A DNA stretch of 64,000 bases, taken from the NCBI RefSeq assembly GCF_026212465.1, contig NC_080058.1:12401023-12465022 (forward strand), in the 5' to 3' direction. Each line of letters begins with the position of its first letter. Position 1 is the stretch's first letter. Position numbers and translations under genes: made by a program. The notes beneath the pieces are model-generated. The model worked only from the letters and a program-made list of their open reading frames with translations. It had not been told where the DNA came from and did no database searches. This document shows positions 22,209 to 37,765 of this stretch, piece after piece. Source of the DNA: Amaranthus tricolor (taxonomy: Eukaryota > Streptophyta > Magnoliopsida > Caryophyllales > Amaranthaceae).

Positions 22209-24921
22209 TGAAAGTTAATAGAAGTTCAAATACTCTCTAGAGGGGGGGTGAATAGAGAGTTTGCCCGTTTAAAATTTTTATCTGGAAGGTTAGCTCAAGA
22301 GCTTGGGTGACCTTTCAAAACAGTTTTCTGAGTTTTCTGGAACAGTTTTAGGTCGATTGATAAATATATAAGGTATGTGCGAAAATAAACTTAAACAATA
22401 ACAAGCGATATGTTAACGAGGTTCGGCTCTAAAAAGCCTACTCCTCGCCAATGGGATTCCTTCCAACCCGTAGGATTCAACGCCTTTTATTAATGAACTT
22501 TAAGACAAGCTAGAAGATCTCTCTATCTTCTCTCACCACGTTCTTCCCCTTGAAGAACGTATTACAAGATCCTTTAATAAAAGCACAAATCCCAATCTCA
22601 CAATAGAGATTACAAGTTCAACACTTTAAAAAGTATTCCAAGGTTAGGCGTAATAAACAATGAAAGATCTAACTCTTTTTTAACACTAAATCCTATTACG
22701 AAATGTAAGAGTTGGATGAACTAAGAATTACTAAGCTTTATGAATGTTTAGATCTTAATTCAACAAGAGAGAAAATTGTAGGAAGTGTTACAATCTTAAT
22801 TCTTAAATGCAGCCTTATATTTATATATGTCACGCCTCAACATATCTTTGTGAGCAAGAAAGCTTCATCCGTCAATTTTGTTGATCCGGTTAATCTGCGC
22901 TAGTCTTCAAGATCTTGAGCTTTAACTTAAACTGACGTTGCACTGACAGCTCATATAATTACGTCATTGTGTGCTGTTTTTTGTTATTAACAACCATTTT
23001 TGTGCTGCCACGTTAGAAATCATACAAGATATTGAAACTTCAGCAAAACCAGATAATACAACGTATAAAACTTTAGCATCAATTTAAATTGTCTTTTCCT
23101 ATTTTTAGTATCAATTTAAATTGTCATCTTATTTATAGGAAAGCCTATAATTAATATTGCTTAATTTCAAAACAACTAATTTAAATTCAAATATTCAAAT
23201 ATATCATCATCATCATCATCTAACCCAGTTTATCCCGCTCTTAGAAAGCTAAGGCCAGGATCTGGGGAGGGAAGGACGGTGGCAACTCATACCCATAAAG
23301 GAGAGCACGGCCAAAGGAGTCCCCCGACTCGAGAAAGATAAAGAGACGCGAAAAGCACGAGTAAGACAACTTGAAGGCCTATAGACTGAAGGACCACTAC
23401 AAAAGAGAACAAAGAACTAAAAAGAAAGGAAAAGGTAAGGGAAAGGGGTTGAGGGTACTAAGAGGTCAAAGGACAGACATCAGTAGTCTAAGACGTGGAT
23501 ATGACGGCTCCAACTGCTCTTATCTCTTGTTAGGTCCGCAGAGAGGTTTAACTTCTGCAAGTCTACTCTTAATTGCTCATCCCAAGTTCGCTTTGGTTTA
23601 TCTCGACTCCTCTTACCCTCTACTATAATGCTTTCTAACCTCCTCACAGGAGCGTCGAAAGTCTTCCTCTGCACATGACCAAACCACATTAATCTTTTCT
23701 CTCGCATTTTTCCAGATATAAGGGCTACCCCTAGTTTGTCCCTAAACTCTTGGTTCCTAATTCTATCCATCAAAGTGTGCTCACACATCCACCTCAGCAT
23801 ACGCATTTCTGTAAATTCCATTTTATGTTCGAAAATCTTCTTTACAGGCCAACATTCGGTCCCATATAGCAAAGCAGGTCTTATTGCCGTCCGATAGACT
23901 TTTCCTTTTAACTTGTTTGGGAAATTCCTATCACATAACACTGCGGTGGCTGCTCGCCACTTAAGCCAACCCCCCTACATACGGTGCTTTATATCCCCGT
24001 CAATCTCCCTATCCCTTTGAATGATCAATCCCAAATATTTGTACCTGGTTGTACTCTTAACTACTGTATCATCGATGGACACCTCTGTTTCACCTACCGA
24101 TGATGTTCCACTAAAGTCACATCGCAAATACTCGGTTTTCGTACGGCTGATGTGCAAACCTTTACCTTTTAAAGCTTCCCTCCACTCATCCAATTTATTA
24201 CTAACCTCCTTTTTGGTTTCTGCTACCAGCACTATGTCGTCCACGAATGTCATGCACCACGGCACCGACTCCAAAATAGATTTAGAAATCTCTTCCATTA
24301 TGACAGTAAAGATGAAAGGGCTAAGAGCAGATCACTGATGTAGTCCCACTTTAACCGGAAACGGCTCTGTTATCCCTGCCGGTGTTTGAATGCTAGTCGA
24401 AACGCTGCCATACATATCCCGTATGACCTCAATATACACTGGAGAAATATCTCTAGCTTTGAGGTTATCCCACATAACACGTCGTGGTATGCTATCATAC
24501 GCTTTCTTCAAGTCAATGAACACCATATGCAGATCTTGAGCACACGTGCAATAAGCTATTCAACATGTAATGTATTCAAACATTTAAATATCTTGAGCAC
24601 ACGTTTATTTTAAAACTCAAATTTAAAATACAAATATAATTCAAGTATTTCAACGTCTTGAAGATACATTTATTCAATTCAAATTCAAATATAATCTTAT
24701 CGAAAAGCTTAAATTTAAATATAACTTTATCTAAATTATCTAAAGTCATTTGTAATTTAATGTCAATTAAATATATTTCAAACTTAAATAATTTGACAAT
24801 TAATCATTTAATATTTAATATGATTTTGGACTTACTTAAATAACTTAATATAATCACATAATTTATTGTTTAATTTAATATGAGTTTTGAATTATCATCA
24901 CTTAAGAGAATTGATTCTTCA
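22209..24921 (-). repeat. Sirevirus-2 3' LTR, interrupted by a LINE
   Basis: On the - strand it begins TGAAGAATCAATT just after a polypurine tract (24922-24934) and ends AACTTTCA two bases before the PBS. The LTR-end part (22209-22535) matches 31301-31618 closely. Removing the LINE (about 23205-24535) leaves about 1.4 kb, the same length class as the other Sirevirus LTR. Confidence 0.78.
23205..24535 (-). pseudogene. RTE-clade LINE, 5'-truncated reverse transcriptase
   Basis: The - strand pieces show non-LTR reverse transcriptase: FIDLKKAYDSIPRRVMW (about 24474-24523), the catalytic FVDDIVLVAET (about 24211-24243), GLHISRTKTEYL (about 24126-24160), and the conserved tail AEMRMLRWMC-like and MWFGHVQRK motifs (23480-23941) typical of plant RTE elements. 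Stops and shifts separate the pieces. The 3' end (low coordinates) carries a GAT repeat (about 23203-23220 read as ATC), the short-repeat tail typical of the RTE clade. It lacks the endonuclease half (5' truncation). Nested in the Sirevirus-2 LTR. Confidence 0.85.
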
Positions 24922-26249
<1,328 letters not shown>

Positions 26250-29200
26250 TCATTTAACATACCAAGTTTCATACGAATATATGCAAAACAATTAAGACTT
26301 AAAGGTTTTTTAAATATATCAGCTAATTGATTTTCTGTTGGAATAAAAGATAGATTAATATGACCTTTTTCAACATAATCACGTATAAAATGGTCAGGAA
26401 CCTCGATGTGTTTTGTACGTGAATGTTGTACTACATTTTTAGTAATACAAATTGCACTTGTATTATCACATTTTATTGGAATACCTTTGAGATGAACTCC
26501 AAGATCTCGAAGCTGTTGTGCAATCCATAAGATTTGAGAACAACAAGCACGAGCAACTATATATTCAGCTTCATCCGTAGATAAAGCAATTGAATTTTGC
26601 TTTTTAGAATACCATTACATTAATGAATTTCCCAAGAATTGACATGATCCTGAAGTGCTCTTTCTATCCACCTTATAACCAGCATAATCAGCATCTGAAA
26701 AACCAATCAAACCAAAATCTCCACAACTAGGGTACCATAGACCGAAGTCTTTAGTCCCATGCAAATATCTAAAGATTCTTTTAATTGCTGTTAAGTGAGA
26801 TTCTTTTAGATTAGCTTGAAAACGTGCTCATAAACAAACACTAAACATAATATCAGGACGACTAGCTGTTAAATAAAATAAAGAACCAATCATACCTCTA
26901 TATGTCTTTTGATCAACACTCTTACCATTTATGTCTTGGTCTAGACTTAGTGTTGCACTCATAGGCGTATTAGCACTTTTGCATTGATCCATATTGTACT
27001 TCTTTAATAAATCTCTAACATATTTACTTTGACAAATAAATATGCCATCTTTCTTTTGCTTTATTTGTAGTCCAAGAAAAAATGTTAAGTCTCCCATCAT
27101 GCTCATGTCGAATTCCTTGCACATAATCTCAGAAAATTCCTTGCACAAAGAATTAATATATCATCAACATATACTTGAACAACACGAATATCTTTTGCTT
27201 TAGTCTTAATGAAAAGCGTTTTATCATTTTTACCTCGTTGAAAGTTATTTTCATGTAAATGTGAGCTAAATCTGTCATACCAAGCCCTAGGAGCTTGTTT
27301 CAAGCCATATAGTGCTTTGTTTAGTTTAAACACATGATTAGGTAGATCGGAATTTTTAAAGCCAGGTGGTTGTTTAACATATACTACTTCTTGTAAGTAG
27401 CCATTTAAGAAAGCGCATTTAACATCCATTTGATATAGTTTTATATTCATATATGAAGTAAAAGCAAGCATAATACGGATAGATTCTAACCTTGCAACTG
27501 GAGCAAAAGTCTCATCATAATCTATACCTTCTTATTAATTATTGGCTTGAGCTACTAGCCTTGCTTTATTCCTTATAATTTCTCCATCCTCATTGAGCTT
27601 ATTGCAAAAGACCCATCTACTTCCAATAATTATGCGATCTGGTGGTTTTTCAATTAGATCCCAAACTTTGTTTCTTTCGAATTCATTTAATTCATTTTGC
27701 ATAGCAATGATCCACTCTGGTTCTTGTATTGCTTCTTTAACATCCTTTCGTTCTATAAGACAAACAAAAGCAAAAAATGCACATAAATATTTAAGAGAAG
27801 ATCGAGTTTGAGTGCCTTTGTTTGGATCACTTATAATGTTTTCAGGAGGATGTTGAGATGATATTCTAAGCCTTCTACGTAGTATAGATGGTGTGCAATC
27901 ATTCAAAGAGCTTGTTCCTACTTCCATTGAGGAATTTCTAATTGGAATATCTAAAACAGTACGTTCAAGAGCTGTTTCCAGGTCTTGAGATTGGGTCTCA
28001 AGATCAAGCTGTGAGTCTTCAATGTTTTTAACTTGTTTTTCTTCAACCTCATCAAGACTTTGTATAGTATCCTGTATATTTTTCTTTTTATCTTGAATAA
28101 GATCATTGGCATCCAATTCATCATCACTTATATCATCAAAATGTTTATTAAGGTTTAACTCTTTGAATCCTTCACATAATATTCCATTGTCAGATTCATC
28201 AAATACTACATGTATACTTTCCTCAACCATACTCGTACACTTATTTAGAACTCTATAAGCTTTACTATTTAATGAGTATCCAAGAAATATACCTTTATCA
28301 CTTCTAGCATCAAATTTACCTAGTTTATCCTTACCATTATTATGGATAAAACATTTGCAACTAAATGGTCTAAGGTAGGCTATGTTTGGTTTTCTTCCTT
28401 TAAATAACTCGTAGGGGGTTTTCTTAAGTATAGGACTAATGAGACACCTATTTAAAACATAATTTGCTGTGTTAAAAGCCTCGGCCAAATAATGTTTAGC
28501 TAATCCATTTTCTGTGAGCATTGTCCTAGCCATTTCCTCTAAAGTGCGATTTTTCCTTTCAGCCACGCCATTTTGTTAGGGTGTCCTAGGACCTGAAAAG
28601 TTATGGGTTATGCCGTATTTTTCACAAAAGGAATCAAAGCCTAGTTGATCAAACTCTCTCCCATGATCACTTCTAATCGAGACTATTGGAAGATTCAGCT
28701 GAGTTTGCATTTCTTTATAACGTCTTGAGAACGGTTTCAAGGCTTCACTTTTATCCTTCAAAAAATCAACCCACGTAAATCAAGAATAATCATCAACTAT
28801 AACAAGAATGTATGCTTTACTTCTTATGCTCCGTACACGCATTGGACAACATAGATCAATGTGTAAAATTTCACATGGTCTAGAAGTGCTTACCATTTTC
28901 TTCGGTTTAAATGAACATCTTACTTGTTTACCTCTAATACATGCGTCACATGTAGGACTGTGTTTGTAGTGAAGAGCTGCAAGTCCCTTAACTAGATCTT
29001 TACTTACCAATTCATGCATGGTGTGCGTATTTATGTGACCAAGACGTCTATGCCATAGCTTTGAATTATCCGTTATAGCCTTTAAACACTTGAAATTTTG
29101 AGCTGCAATTTTGTTAGTATTCAAAGCATAAACATTATCGTGTCTAAGGGCGGTAATAAATGTATCTCTGATGTTAGAGTTTTTGACAACACATTTCTCT

Positions 29201-29465
29201 TTATCAAAGATTACTTGATTCCATTTATCACATAGTTGAGACACACTTAGCAAATTAAATTTTAGACCTTCAACCAAATAGACATTATCAATAATTTTAG
29301 AAGGATTCTTACCAACTTTGCCAACACCTAAAATTTTGCATTTACCTTTGTCGCCTAGGGTGATCGAGCCATTGCACCTTTCTTTAATTTCAGAAAATAA
29401 AGAAACTTTACCACTCATATGTCTCGAGCATCCACTATCTAAGATCCACTTTTGCTTTTCCTACA
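26250..29465 (-). pseudogene. Sirevirus-2 pol, broken
   Basis: Pieces in copia order on the - strand: protease WILDSGCSRHMSG (about 29410-29450), GAG-pre-integrase LWHRRLGH and CDACIRGKQVRCSF (29418-28780), integrase core SIRSDHGREF (28761-28576), integrase end with [15 protein letters not shown] and the linker (28566-27535), reverse transcriptase with YVDDILIL and a frame break just after it (27471-27103), RT end (27148-26828) and decayed RNase H (about 26800-26250). Clear breaks include a stop in place of the conserved QQNG glutamine (about 28567-28575) and another before the integrase core (about 28762-28779). Not functional. Confidence 0.92.
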
Positions 29466-29492
29466 AAACAAAAAAAATAACCTTTCTAACCT

Positions 29493-31254
29493 TTACTTAG
29501 CCAACCAAGTGACAAATTTGGGACCATATTCGGGGTAGACCATGTTAGGTGGTCTTGTCCCTTTAGGAACCCATATTTGCTTTATCTTCTCACTTAGTTC
29601 AATAGGAAAGGTTCTTAAGAATAAAATTGTCCATACGTCTGTAAGGACATGCAAACTTAACATGTCCTTCTTTGCAACAAAAGGAGCAAGTAGGTATGCG
29701 TCTATGTTTGTATGGACTCTTAATGAATGTGGTTTTCCTCTTATAGTTATGTGTAACATTATTATAACCGATACCACGTTTATCATTAGATCATTTTTGA
29801 CGTGTAAGCATTTTTTAAAATTTAGATTCGGAGTCATTTAGCTCAGACTCATGTCTCAGAGTCTTGAGCTCAGATTCAAGATCATTATTTTCATTCTTAA
29901 GATCAATGAGCCTTTTCATTTGGCTGAGATTCTGTTCTTTAGACTTTGACACTCTCTTCAAATTTTAATATTTCAGCCTTAAGCGATTCATTTTTCTTTA
30001 TAAGGTCTTCACAACGTTCGGCATAGTGACGAATTCTATTTTCTAGAATATTTTTCTTATCTTTTAAGATCTTTTCAATTTGAATCATGTCAAAGAGAGC
30101 TTTAACTAATTCGTCTTTAGAGAAAGAGTTAATAAAGTCAAGTACCTCCTTATGATTTTGATCTAGATCATCATCTTTGTCATCATTAGCCATAAGACAT
30201 AAGTGAGCTTGACCATCTTCACTTTCGAATTTAGTTGATCTTCAGAATTACTCGATGTAGCAACCATTGTTTGTTTCTTCTTGTTTTTCTTGTAAGATTC
30301 CCTTTTCTTCTTAGGGCATTCCTTTACAAGATGTTCCGTAGATCCACACTCAAAGCAAGCAAGTTTGTTAGTTTTGGAATTAGAGTTAGAGTTCGAAGAT
30401 TTACCTTTGTTTCTAGATTTAAATTTTTTAAATCTTGTGCGCATCTTCATGATTCCTTCTAGACCTCTTGTGATCAAGGCAAACAGATCTTCCTCATCAT
30501 CACTTTCTTCATCATTGCTTGAGGATCGATGATGTTTCTTTGCCTTTAGAGCAAGATTCTTCATGGATGGTGTTACATCACTTTCTCTATCATCATGTAG
30601 GGTAAGTTCATGAGTTGTGAGTTTACCAAGAAGATCGTCAAGTGATAGAACTCTCAAGTCTTGAGCTTCTTCAATGGCGGTGACTTTTCGACCCCATTTG
30701 GATCTTGGAAGACACCTCAAGACCTTCTGGACTTTTTCTACATTAGTAAAAGTCTTACCAAGAGAATTCAAACTGTTAGTAATTAATGTAAAACGAGTAA
30801 ACATTTCATTAATATTCTCATCCTTTTTCATTTTGAACATTTCATATTCATGCATGAGCATGTTGATCATTGTCTCCTTTACTTGACTTGTTCCTTCATA
30901 TGTCACAACTAACTTATCCCATATTTCCTTAGCACTTGTGCAAGATGAAACTCTATTGAACTCGGTACCATTTAAAGCACAACACAATTGATTCATTGCT
31001 ATATAGTTTTTGGATACGGATTCCAAATCACATTGTGAGTATTCGGATTCGGATTTTACCACATCATTTCCTTGAGCGTCATTTTTCATTGGTACCTTAA
31101 GTCCTTTAGTTATGATGTCCCAAATTTCCATATCTTGATCAATCACAAACATCTTCATCAAAGTTTTCCCATGAGAGAAATTTGTTCCACAAAACAAAGG
31201 AGGCCTAAAACACGAACGACCTTGAGCAAACAAACCTTCTCCTATCGGATCCAT
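29493..31254 (-). pseudogene. Sirevirus-2 gag, frameshifted
   Basis: Starts at ATG 31254 (an upstream GTG is in frame), 33 bases inside the PBS. The first 363 codons hold the copia gag domain and one CCHC knuckle, CFECGSTEHLVKEC. The frame breaks near 30170-30190 and continues as a coiled-coil-like Lys/Glu/Leu-rich segment (30193-29939). The gag end with WVPKGTRPPN appears in another frame (29580-29493). The sequence is related to, but clearly diverged from, the Gag at 3239-5035. Confidence 0.88.
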
Positions 31255-31286
31255 CACAAGATATTAGTCTTTATATGTAAAACTCA

Positions 31287-31298
31287 GCTCTGATACCA
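31287..31298 (-). other. Primer binding site of Sirevirus-2
   Basis: The - strand reads TGGTATCAGAGC two bases after the 5' LTR end at 31301. A second copy lies at 22195-22206. Confidence 0.9.
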
Positions 31299-31300
31299 AT

Positions 31301-31625
31301 TGAAAGTTAATAGGAGTTCAAATACTCTTTAGAGGGGGGGTGAATAGAGAGTTTGCCCGTTTAAAATTTTTATCTGGAAGGTTAGCTCAAGAACTTGGGT
31401 GACCTTTCAAAACAGTTTTCTAGAACAGTTTTACATCGATTGATAAATGTATAACGTATGTACAAAAATAAACTTAAACAATAACAAGCGATATGTTAAC
31501 GAGGTTCGGCTCTAAACAGCCTACTCCTCGCCAATGGGATTTCTTCCAACCCGTAGGATTCAACGCCTTTTATTAATGAACTTTAAGACAAGCTAGAAGA
31601 CATCTCTATCTTCTCTAAACGCCTT
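31301..31625 (-). repeat. Sirevirus-2 5' LTR, truncated
   Basis: Only the PBS-proximal 318-325 bases survive, matching 22209-22535 with scattered substitutions and a short gap near 31424. Homology ends at about 31618, just before the (TA)n tract, so the rest of the LTR has been lost. Confidence 0.85.
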
Positions 31626-33010
<1,385 letters not shown>

Positions 33011-34190
33011 ATGAAAATGAAAAGTTATTAGCTCAATGGCAAATTTGTAAATTTTTAAAGATTATGGGCAAATTCGTAATTTCATTAGGAAGAGGGGTGG
33101 CGATAAAATGAAAAGGGTGGCGACAAATAAGAATCGGGTTTCATAATAAATGCCAAACTGAAACTTAAATTTTTGGAGATGAAATTGAAGGTAAGGTAAA
33201 TATTAATCAAAACGGTAAAGTGGTCAAATGTAACTGAAATTTTTTTCATAGTAAATGCTAAACTGAAACTTAAAATTTTTGAAATTTAAATTGAAGAATA
33301 ACTGATAAATATTGAATCAAAACAGTAGCGACTAAAAGATTTTGCAGGCTCTATTTATTTTTATGACATCTTTTATAATGGGGCACTTCATTACAACCAA
33401 AAATAAAATTTGTTCAATTCAAGGAAAATAATTCAAGAAAAAATTTATTATATAAAAAAATTTACAAACAAATCACTTAAAAAATATTGTTCGAAATCGA
33501 GCCTAAATAGTACCATTTAATATTAGGTGTCCTATTTTTTGTGGCCCTAGATATTTATCTACCCTGTATATGCCAAGAACCAACCATGGGCGGAGTCAAT
33601 TTCATATCGAATCATGGTGGGTAGGGGTTGTGTTCAATTCTACCTAGCGGGTCAAGAACTTCAATAATTTTTTTTCTTATTATTCAATTTTTCATCAAAT
33701 ATATATTTAATAATTTATTTAATTTTCCAAGAAAAGAATTATGTGGTAAAAAAGACCAATATACCAATTTCAGGGCTACAATAAAACAATTATTAAATCA
33801 AAAATTGATGAAAATTCTTTTGGTCTCTACTAAAAATGCTGATATGAAACTGAAAATTCCAATGAGAAACTGAAAAGGTCAATACGGTTGGATTAGACCC
33901 ATTTTTCCAGTTCATTTAGATCGAAACATTCGAATGACGGTCGAAAATTTCTAAGTTATGACCTACTACATTCAATCATTCTTTGGATCAATTTTAAATC
34001 AGGTTATAATTTGACAAATTTAGTCAAACGCATAAAATTTATGAATGACCCAACGTATAAACATTTTTTTTCCTTTTGATCTTGGATCAAACACATGATT
34101 ACAAACGGTTTTTGGCCCAAGACCCTACCGAACTCACCCTAAACATCACCCTAATTTTAAAGTCCGAGAGTGAATCCAAAAAATTTAACA
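33011..34190. other. No gene; diverged ~75-bp direct repeat
   Basis: About 33141-33215 and 33247-33320 are imperfect direct repeats sharing AAACTGAAACTTAAA and AATCAAAAC. The 81-aa ORF at 33628-33873 has no recognisable motif and is not called. Confidence 0.5.
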
Positions 34191-34241
34191 GTCAGTCTCT
34201 TGAGAGACCGACTTTTTAAGAGACGTCTCTTAGGCCCAGCC

Positions 34242-34952
34242 TGTTAGTGTTAAATGGTGATTTGAATTCACCAAATCAATTCTATGCATTAGTGAGTGCA
34301 TAAAGTGGGAATCCCATGAATGGATTAAATGGTTGAGTTAAGTATGTAACTTAATGTGTGATTGATGATGGTGTTTAAGTGCTTGAATTAATTCATGAAG
34401 TTATGGAAGAATTAAGGAGTAACTTAAACATAAGAATTATGGCATGATGAATGGTTAATGAGAAGACTAAAGGATGAAGATTCTTGTACGAGGCATCCAA
34501 GTAATGAAGCATTTCCTTGATCGAGCATTGGATTCGGTTTTTGACTCTTGGTGTTCTTTGGAGCTACTTATTATGGAGTTAATCCCTTATATTAAGTATC
34601 CAATACTCATTAATGTAATCACCCGTATAAATAGGGAGCTCATATGCTCATCAAACACATCCACAAATTTCCTAAGCCTAAAGACATAGCCTAATTTCTT
34701 CTCTATTGTAATTCTCCAATTTTGAGAATTCTTTGAACTCCTTTGTGATAATATAAGTGAGATACTACACACCAAAGGACGTATCCTTAACTGGGTGAAC
34801 CTCGTTAAATCTTTGTGTCATTTTTATTGCATTGTTTATCTCTTACAAACATTCACTTCATTGAAAGTGTAATTTGTTCATCACTAGACTTCATACACTT
34901 GATCTTAGTGATATTGGAGTTTGAAAGACGTCGTTTGAACTCTAATATAACA
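34242..34952 (+). mobile_element. Solo LTR (copia-like)
   Basis: A 711-base unit starting TGTTAGTG and ending CTAATATAACA (TG...CA) with a TATAAATAG box at about 34626. No internal region adjoins either end, hence a solo LTR. No convincing target-site duplication was seen (flanks CAGCC and TCGTT). It may sit inside an older MITE, because inverted GTCTCTTGAGAGAC-like words lie on both sides (about 34196-34235 and 35025-35055). Confidence 0.55.
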
Positions 34953-35925
34953 TCGTTTTTCACAGTCTATTGTAGCTTAATGCCTACTCTTACTCCACAT
35001 TTCCTTTATGGGTCGATTTAATTAGAAATGATCTCTCAAGAGACAATCTCTCACAAGAAATTGTGAAAAATTTAATGGCTCTTAGTGAAGTGTTTTTTAA
35101 CTTAAACTCAACCAAGTCCCATTCTCTAGACTCGCCTTAGACCTCTCAAAAACATTTTATACACAGTCCATTACACAAACTAAAATCAATTTTAAACTCA
35201 TTCTAAACCCATATAAATTTATTTGAATTCATTCTACACATTATGTAACCTTTAGACCATTTTGGTCCTAACTAAACTTTTAACATCTTAAAAAAGTACA
35301 GAATGAACGGTTAAACCGAGGCCAATTCAGATCCATTTATATCTCCAGACCCATCAAACTTAATGGGTTTGGGTATAGGTTTTAATTGGGTTAAGGTTTG
35401 GATTTAATTGGATTCGACCTATGATCATCCCTATGTATGATTCATGTGTTTTGACCATGGTTGAACGCATAGTTCATGTGTTCCATCGGGATCGAATGCA
35501 TGAATCATGTGTTTTTTCTTAAAAAAATTTTGCGTTAATTTGTATTAATTTTTATTGTTGTTGTACATTGTTTTCTTTGTTGTTATTGCTATTGTTGATG
35601 TTGATGTTGATGATGTTATTTTATTAATGCCTATAGTTCCTATATTTTTTTCTACTAATTTCATTATAATATTTTTATATTATTTTTGGTCTTAACGTGT
35701 TTCTCACAAACTTTATTTTAACATTATTTAATGTTTATGAATTTCACTTTTCTTTTATTAAATTTATTATTCAATAAAATAATATATCATTTATCTAAAA
35801 AATTCTATTTTTCTTTCTTTCCTAAACATTACTTGTGGGAACAACTTTTAAAAATAAAGGAAGTGCTTTACTTTATTTGTTCAGCTGGTCTTGGACGACA
35901 CTGTCCCACCGGCCCAATTGGCGCG
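34953..35925. other. No gene seen; short TCATGTGTT repeats
   Basis: AT-rich spacer. Three loosely spaced copies of a (G/A)TTCATGTGTT word occur at about 35440-35515. The 75-aa ORF at 35731-35958 has no recognisable domain. Confidence 0.5.
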
Positions 35926-36540
35926 TGTAACAACCTGGCTATTTTTTTCATTTTCTGAGCATCTTTCAATTTTGATCTTAAAATTATTAGGTTTAACCTT
36001 AAAGGTATCTGTCATGGTAACATTTATTTGATTTATTCATTTATTTATTATTATCATATTACCTTAATATCCTTTGACCTTCACTAGTTGACCTTGACTT
36101 TCGGTCCATAAGCTTTTTCTGTAATCCCCAACCTTTTTGCTTGGCCCATGGACTAATAACTTTTCAAATACCCTAACTTCCCTTATGAAACTAACCATTA
36201 CTCCTCACCATCATGAATCCCCTTCTTTAGTGCTGGTAGCCGCTCACTACTACCCATGATAATCAACCTCCTCTCAGAAGTAACTTCCTTTCCATCATTA
36301 TAAATAGAGACAACCACCAGTGAGGGAAGGATCATCTGAGAATAACCCTTCTAATATCCTTACCGACACTCCTCTTTATTAGCCTACCCAGACACAAGCA
36401 ATCTCAACCCCGACATCTTTGTTCCTGCGTTCAATCTATAATCGTTTATTCATTAATCTCACATCTCCGTTCTAACTTGAGCGTCGGAGGGGTTTTCCGG
36501 GAGATCACCCCCGGGCAAGGCTAACGTCTTGTGTTGCAGG
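35926..36540 (+). repeat. Probable Ty3/gypsy LTR fragment
   Basis: Starts TGTAACAACCTGGC, has ATAAATAGAG at about 36301 as a possible TATA region, and ends in a GC-rich block (about 36480-36530) with GAGATCACCCCCGGGCAAGG, a layout seen in plant gypsy LTRs. No coding part adjoins it. Confidence 0.45.
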
Positions 36541-37640
36541 AATTCAAGTCACTTATTTCCACGAATCGCCGTTCCTGACAACGCTTTCGCTTCCAGTATT
36601 TCAAGTATCTTGCACTTCTCGTTTCATCAAACGAAACAGTATCAATTTTCAAAATTAATATCTTTAAGGTTAAAATTAATAAATGTCCATAAAATTAAAA
36701 TATTGTTACACGAGCATAAAATAAGACGGCATACATTTCATCTTAACTTGCAACGGACTCATCCAAATTTTTGTGTTATTTATCTTGTCTATGTGTGAAA
36801 TACAAAAGATATGTTAAAGTCGAATTTTGAAAATATTTTAAGGACGAATGAAGATACACATAGACATATCACATAGGTAAGGCAACACACACACAAGCAG
36901 GGCAGGGCAGGGCAGGGCAGGGGAGGAGGGATGATATCGTGAAGGCAAAAAGGAACACACACACAAAACACAAAAAGTGTATCATCAACCCAACAATCAC
37001 ATGAAACACAATACCCACACTGCCCGTTTCACAAACACAATCCTATTCATTATTATTTATTATTTATTTATTCTAAACAATAACAACAACGCCTTATCTA
37101 TTACTACAATTATTGCATTCAGACAGAGATACATTGAAAACAAGATTAAAGTAGGTTTGGCTTTTCAGTTGTAACATTAGAAATTATTATATTTTTTATT
37201 TATTATTATTAATTTATAAATCAAAATTATAGTTGTAATATTAGGAATATGGTAATGTAAGATTTTATTTGAATATTATCAACTTAAAAATCAATCATAT
37301 TAAATTTTTATAGTTTTTAATTATATATAATTATAAATATTATGAAGGTAAATTATAATATTAGACTATATTAAAAGTCAAAACTTGTAATTATTGTAAA
37401 AGAAAAAGTATTATTTTTCTAAACACTTTTGTTTTGTAAAATTTTCTAAGCTTTTTTTAATACTTCAATTAATCAAAATTTATATTTTATTTAATTCTCA
37501 AACATATATTTAATATATATATTTTTATATTTCAAGCTTACATCACATAATAATTATTTCCACTCTTTTATAGAAGTATTCCGATTTTCATATCAAATAC
37601 CCAACTCTAAATCCAAATAAATAAAGCAAGATAGTAATCG
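36541..37640. other. Upstream region of CCD4, no gene; (GGGCA)n
   Basis: AT-rich, with about five GGGCA units at 36898-36925 and short CA repeats around them. The small ORFs here have no recognisable features. It may contain distal promoter sequence of the CCD4 gene. Confidence 0.5.
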
Positions 37641-37765
37641 TGTCAAAATCTAAGCATAATTGGCCCCCACTACTCCTACCTCCTGAGCTTTCCCTGCCTT
37701 CGATTTTACTTCTTTCTCATATAACTAACACGTGTAACCTGCTTACCACCCTTATTTTCTTTTCT

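Noticed and set aside
36529..37174. Small ORFs upstream of CCD4 as an extra gene
   Set aside because: Short, no domain, no good context, and overlapping simple repeats.
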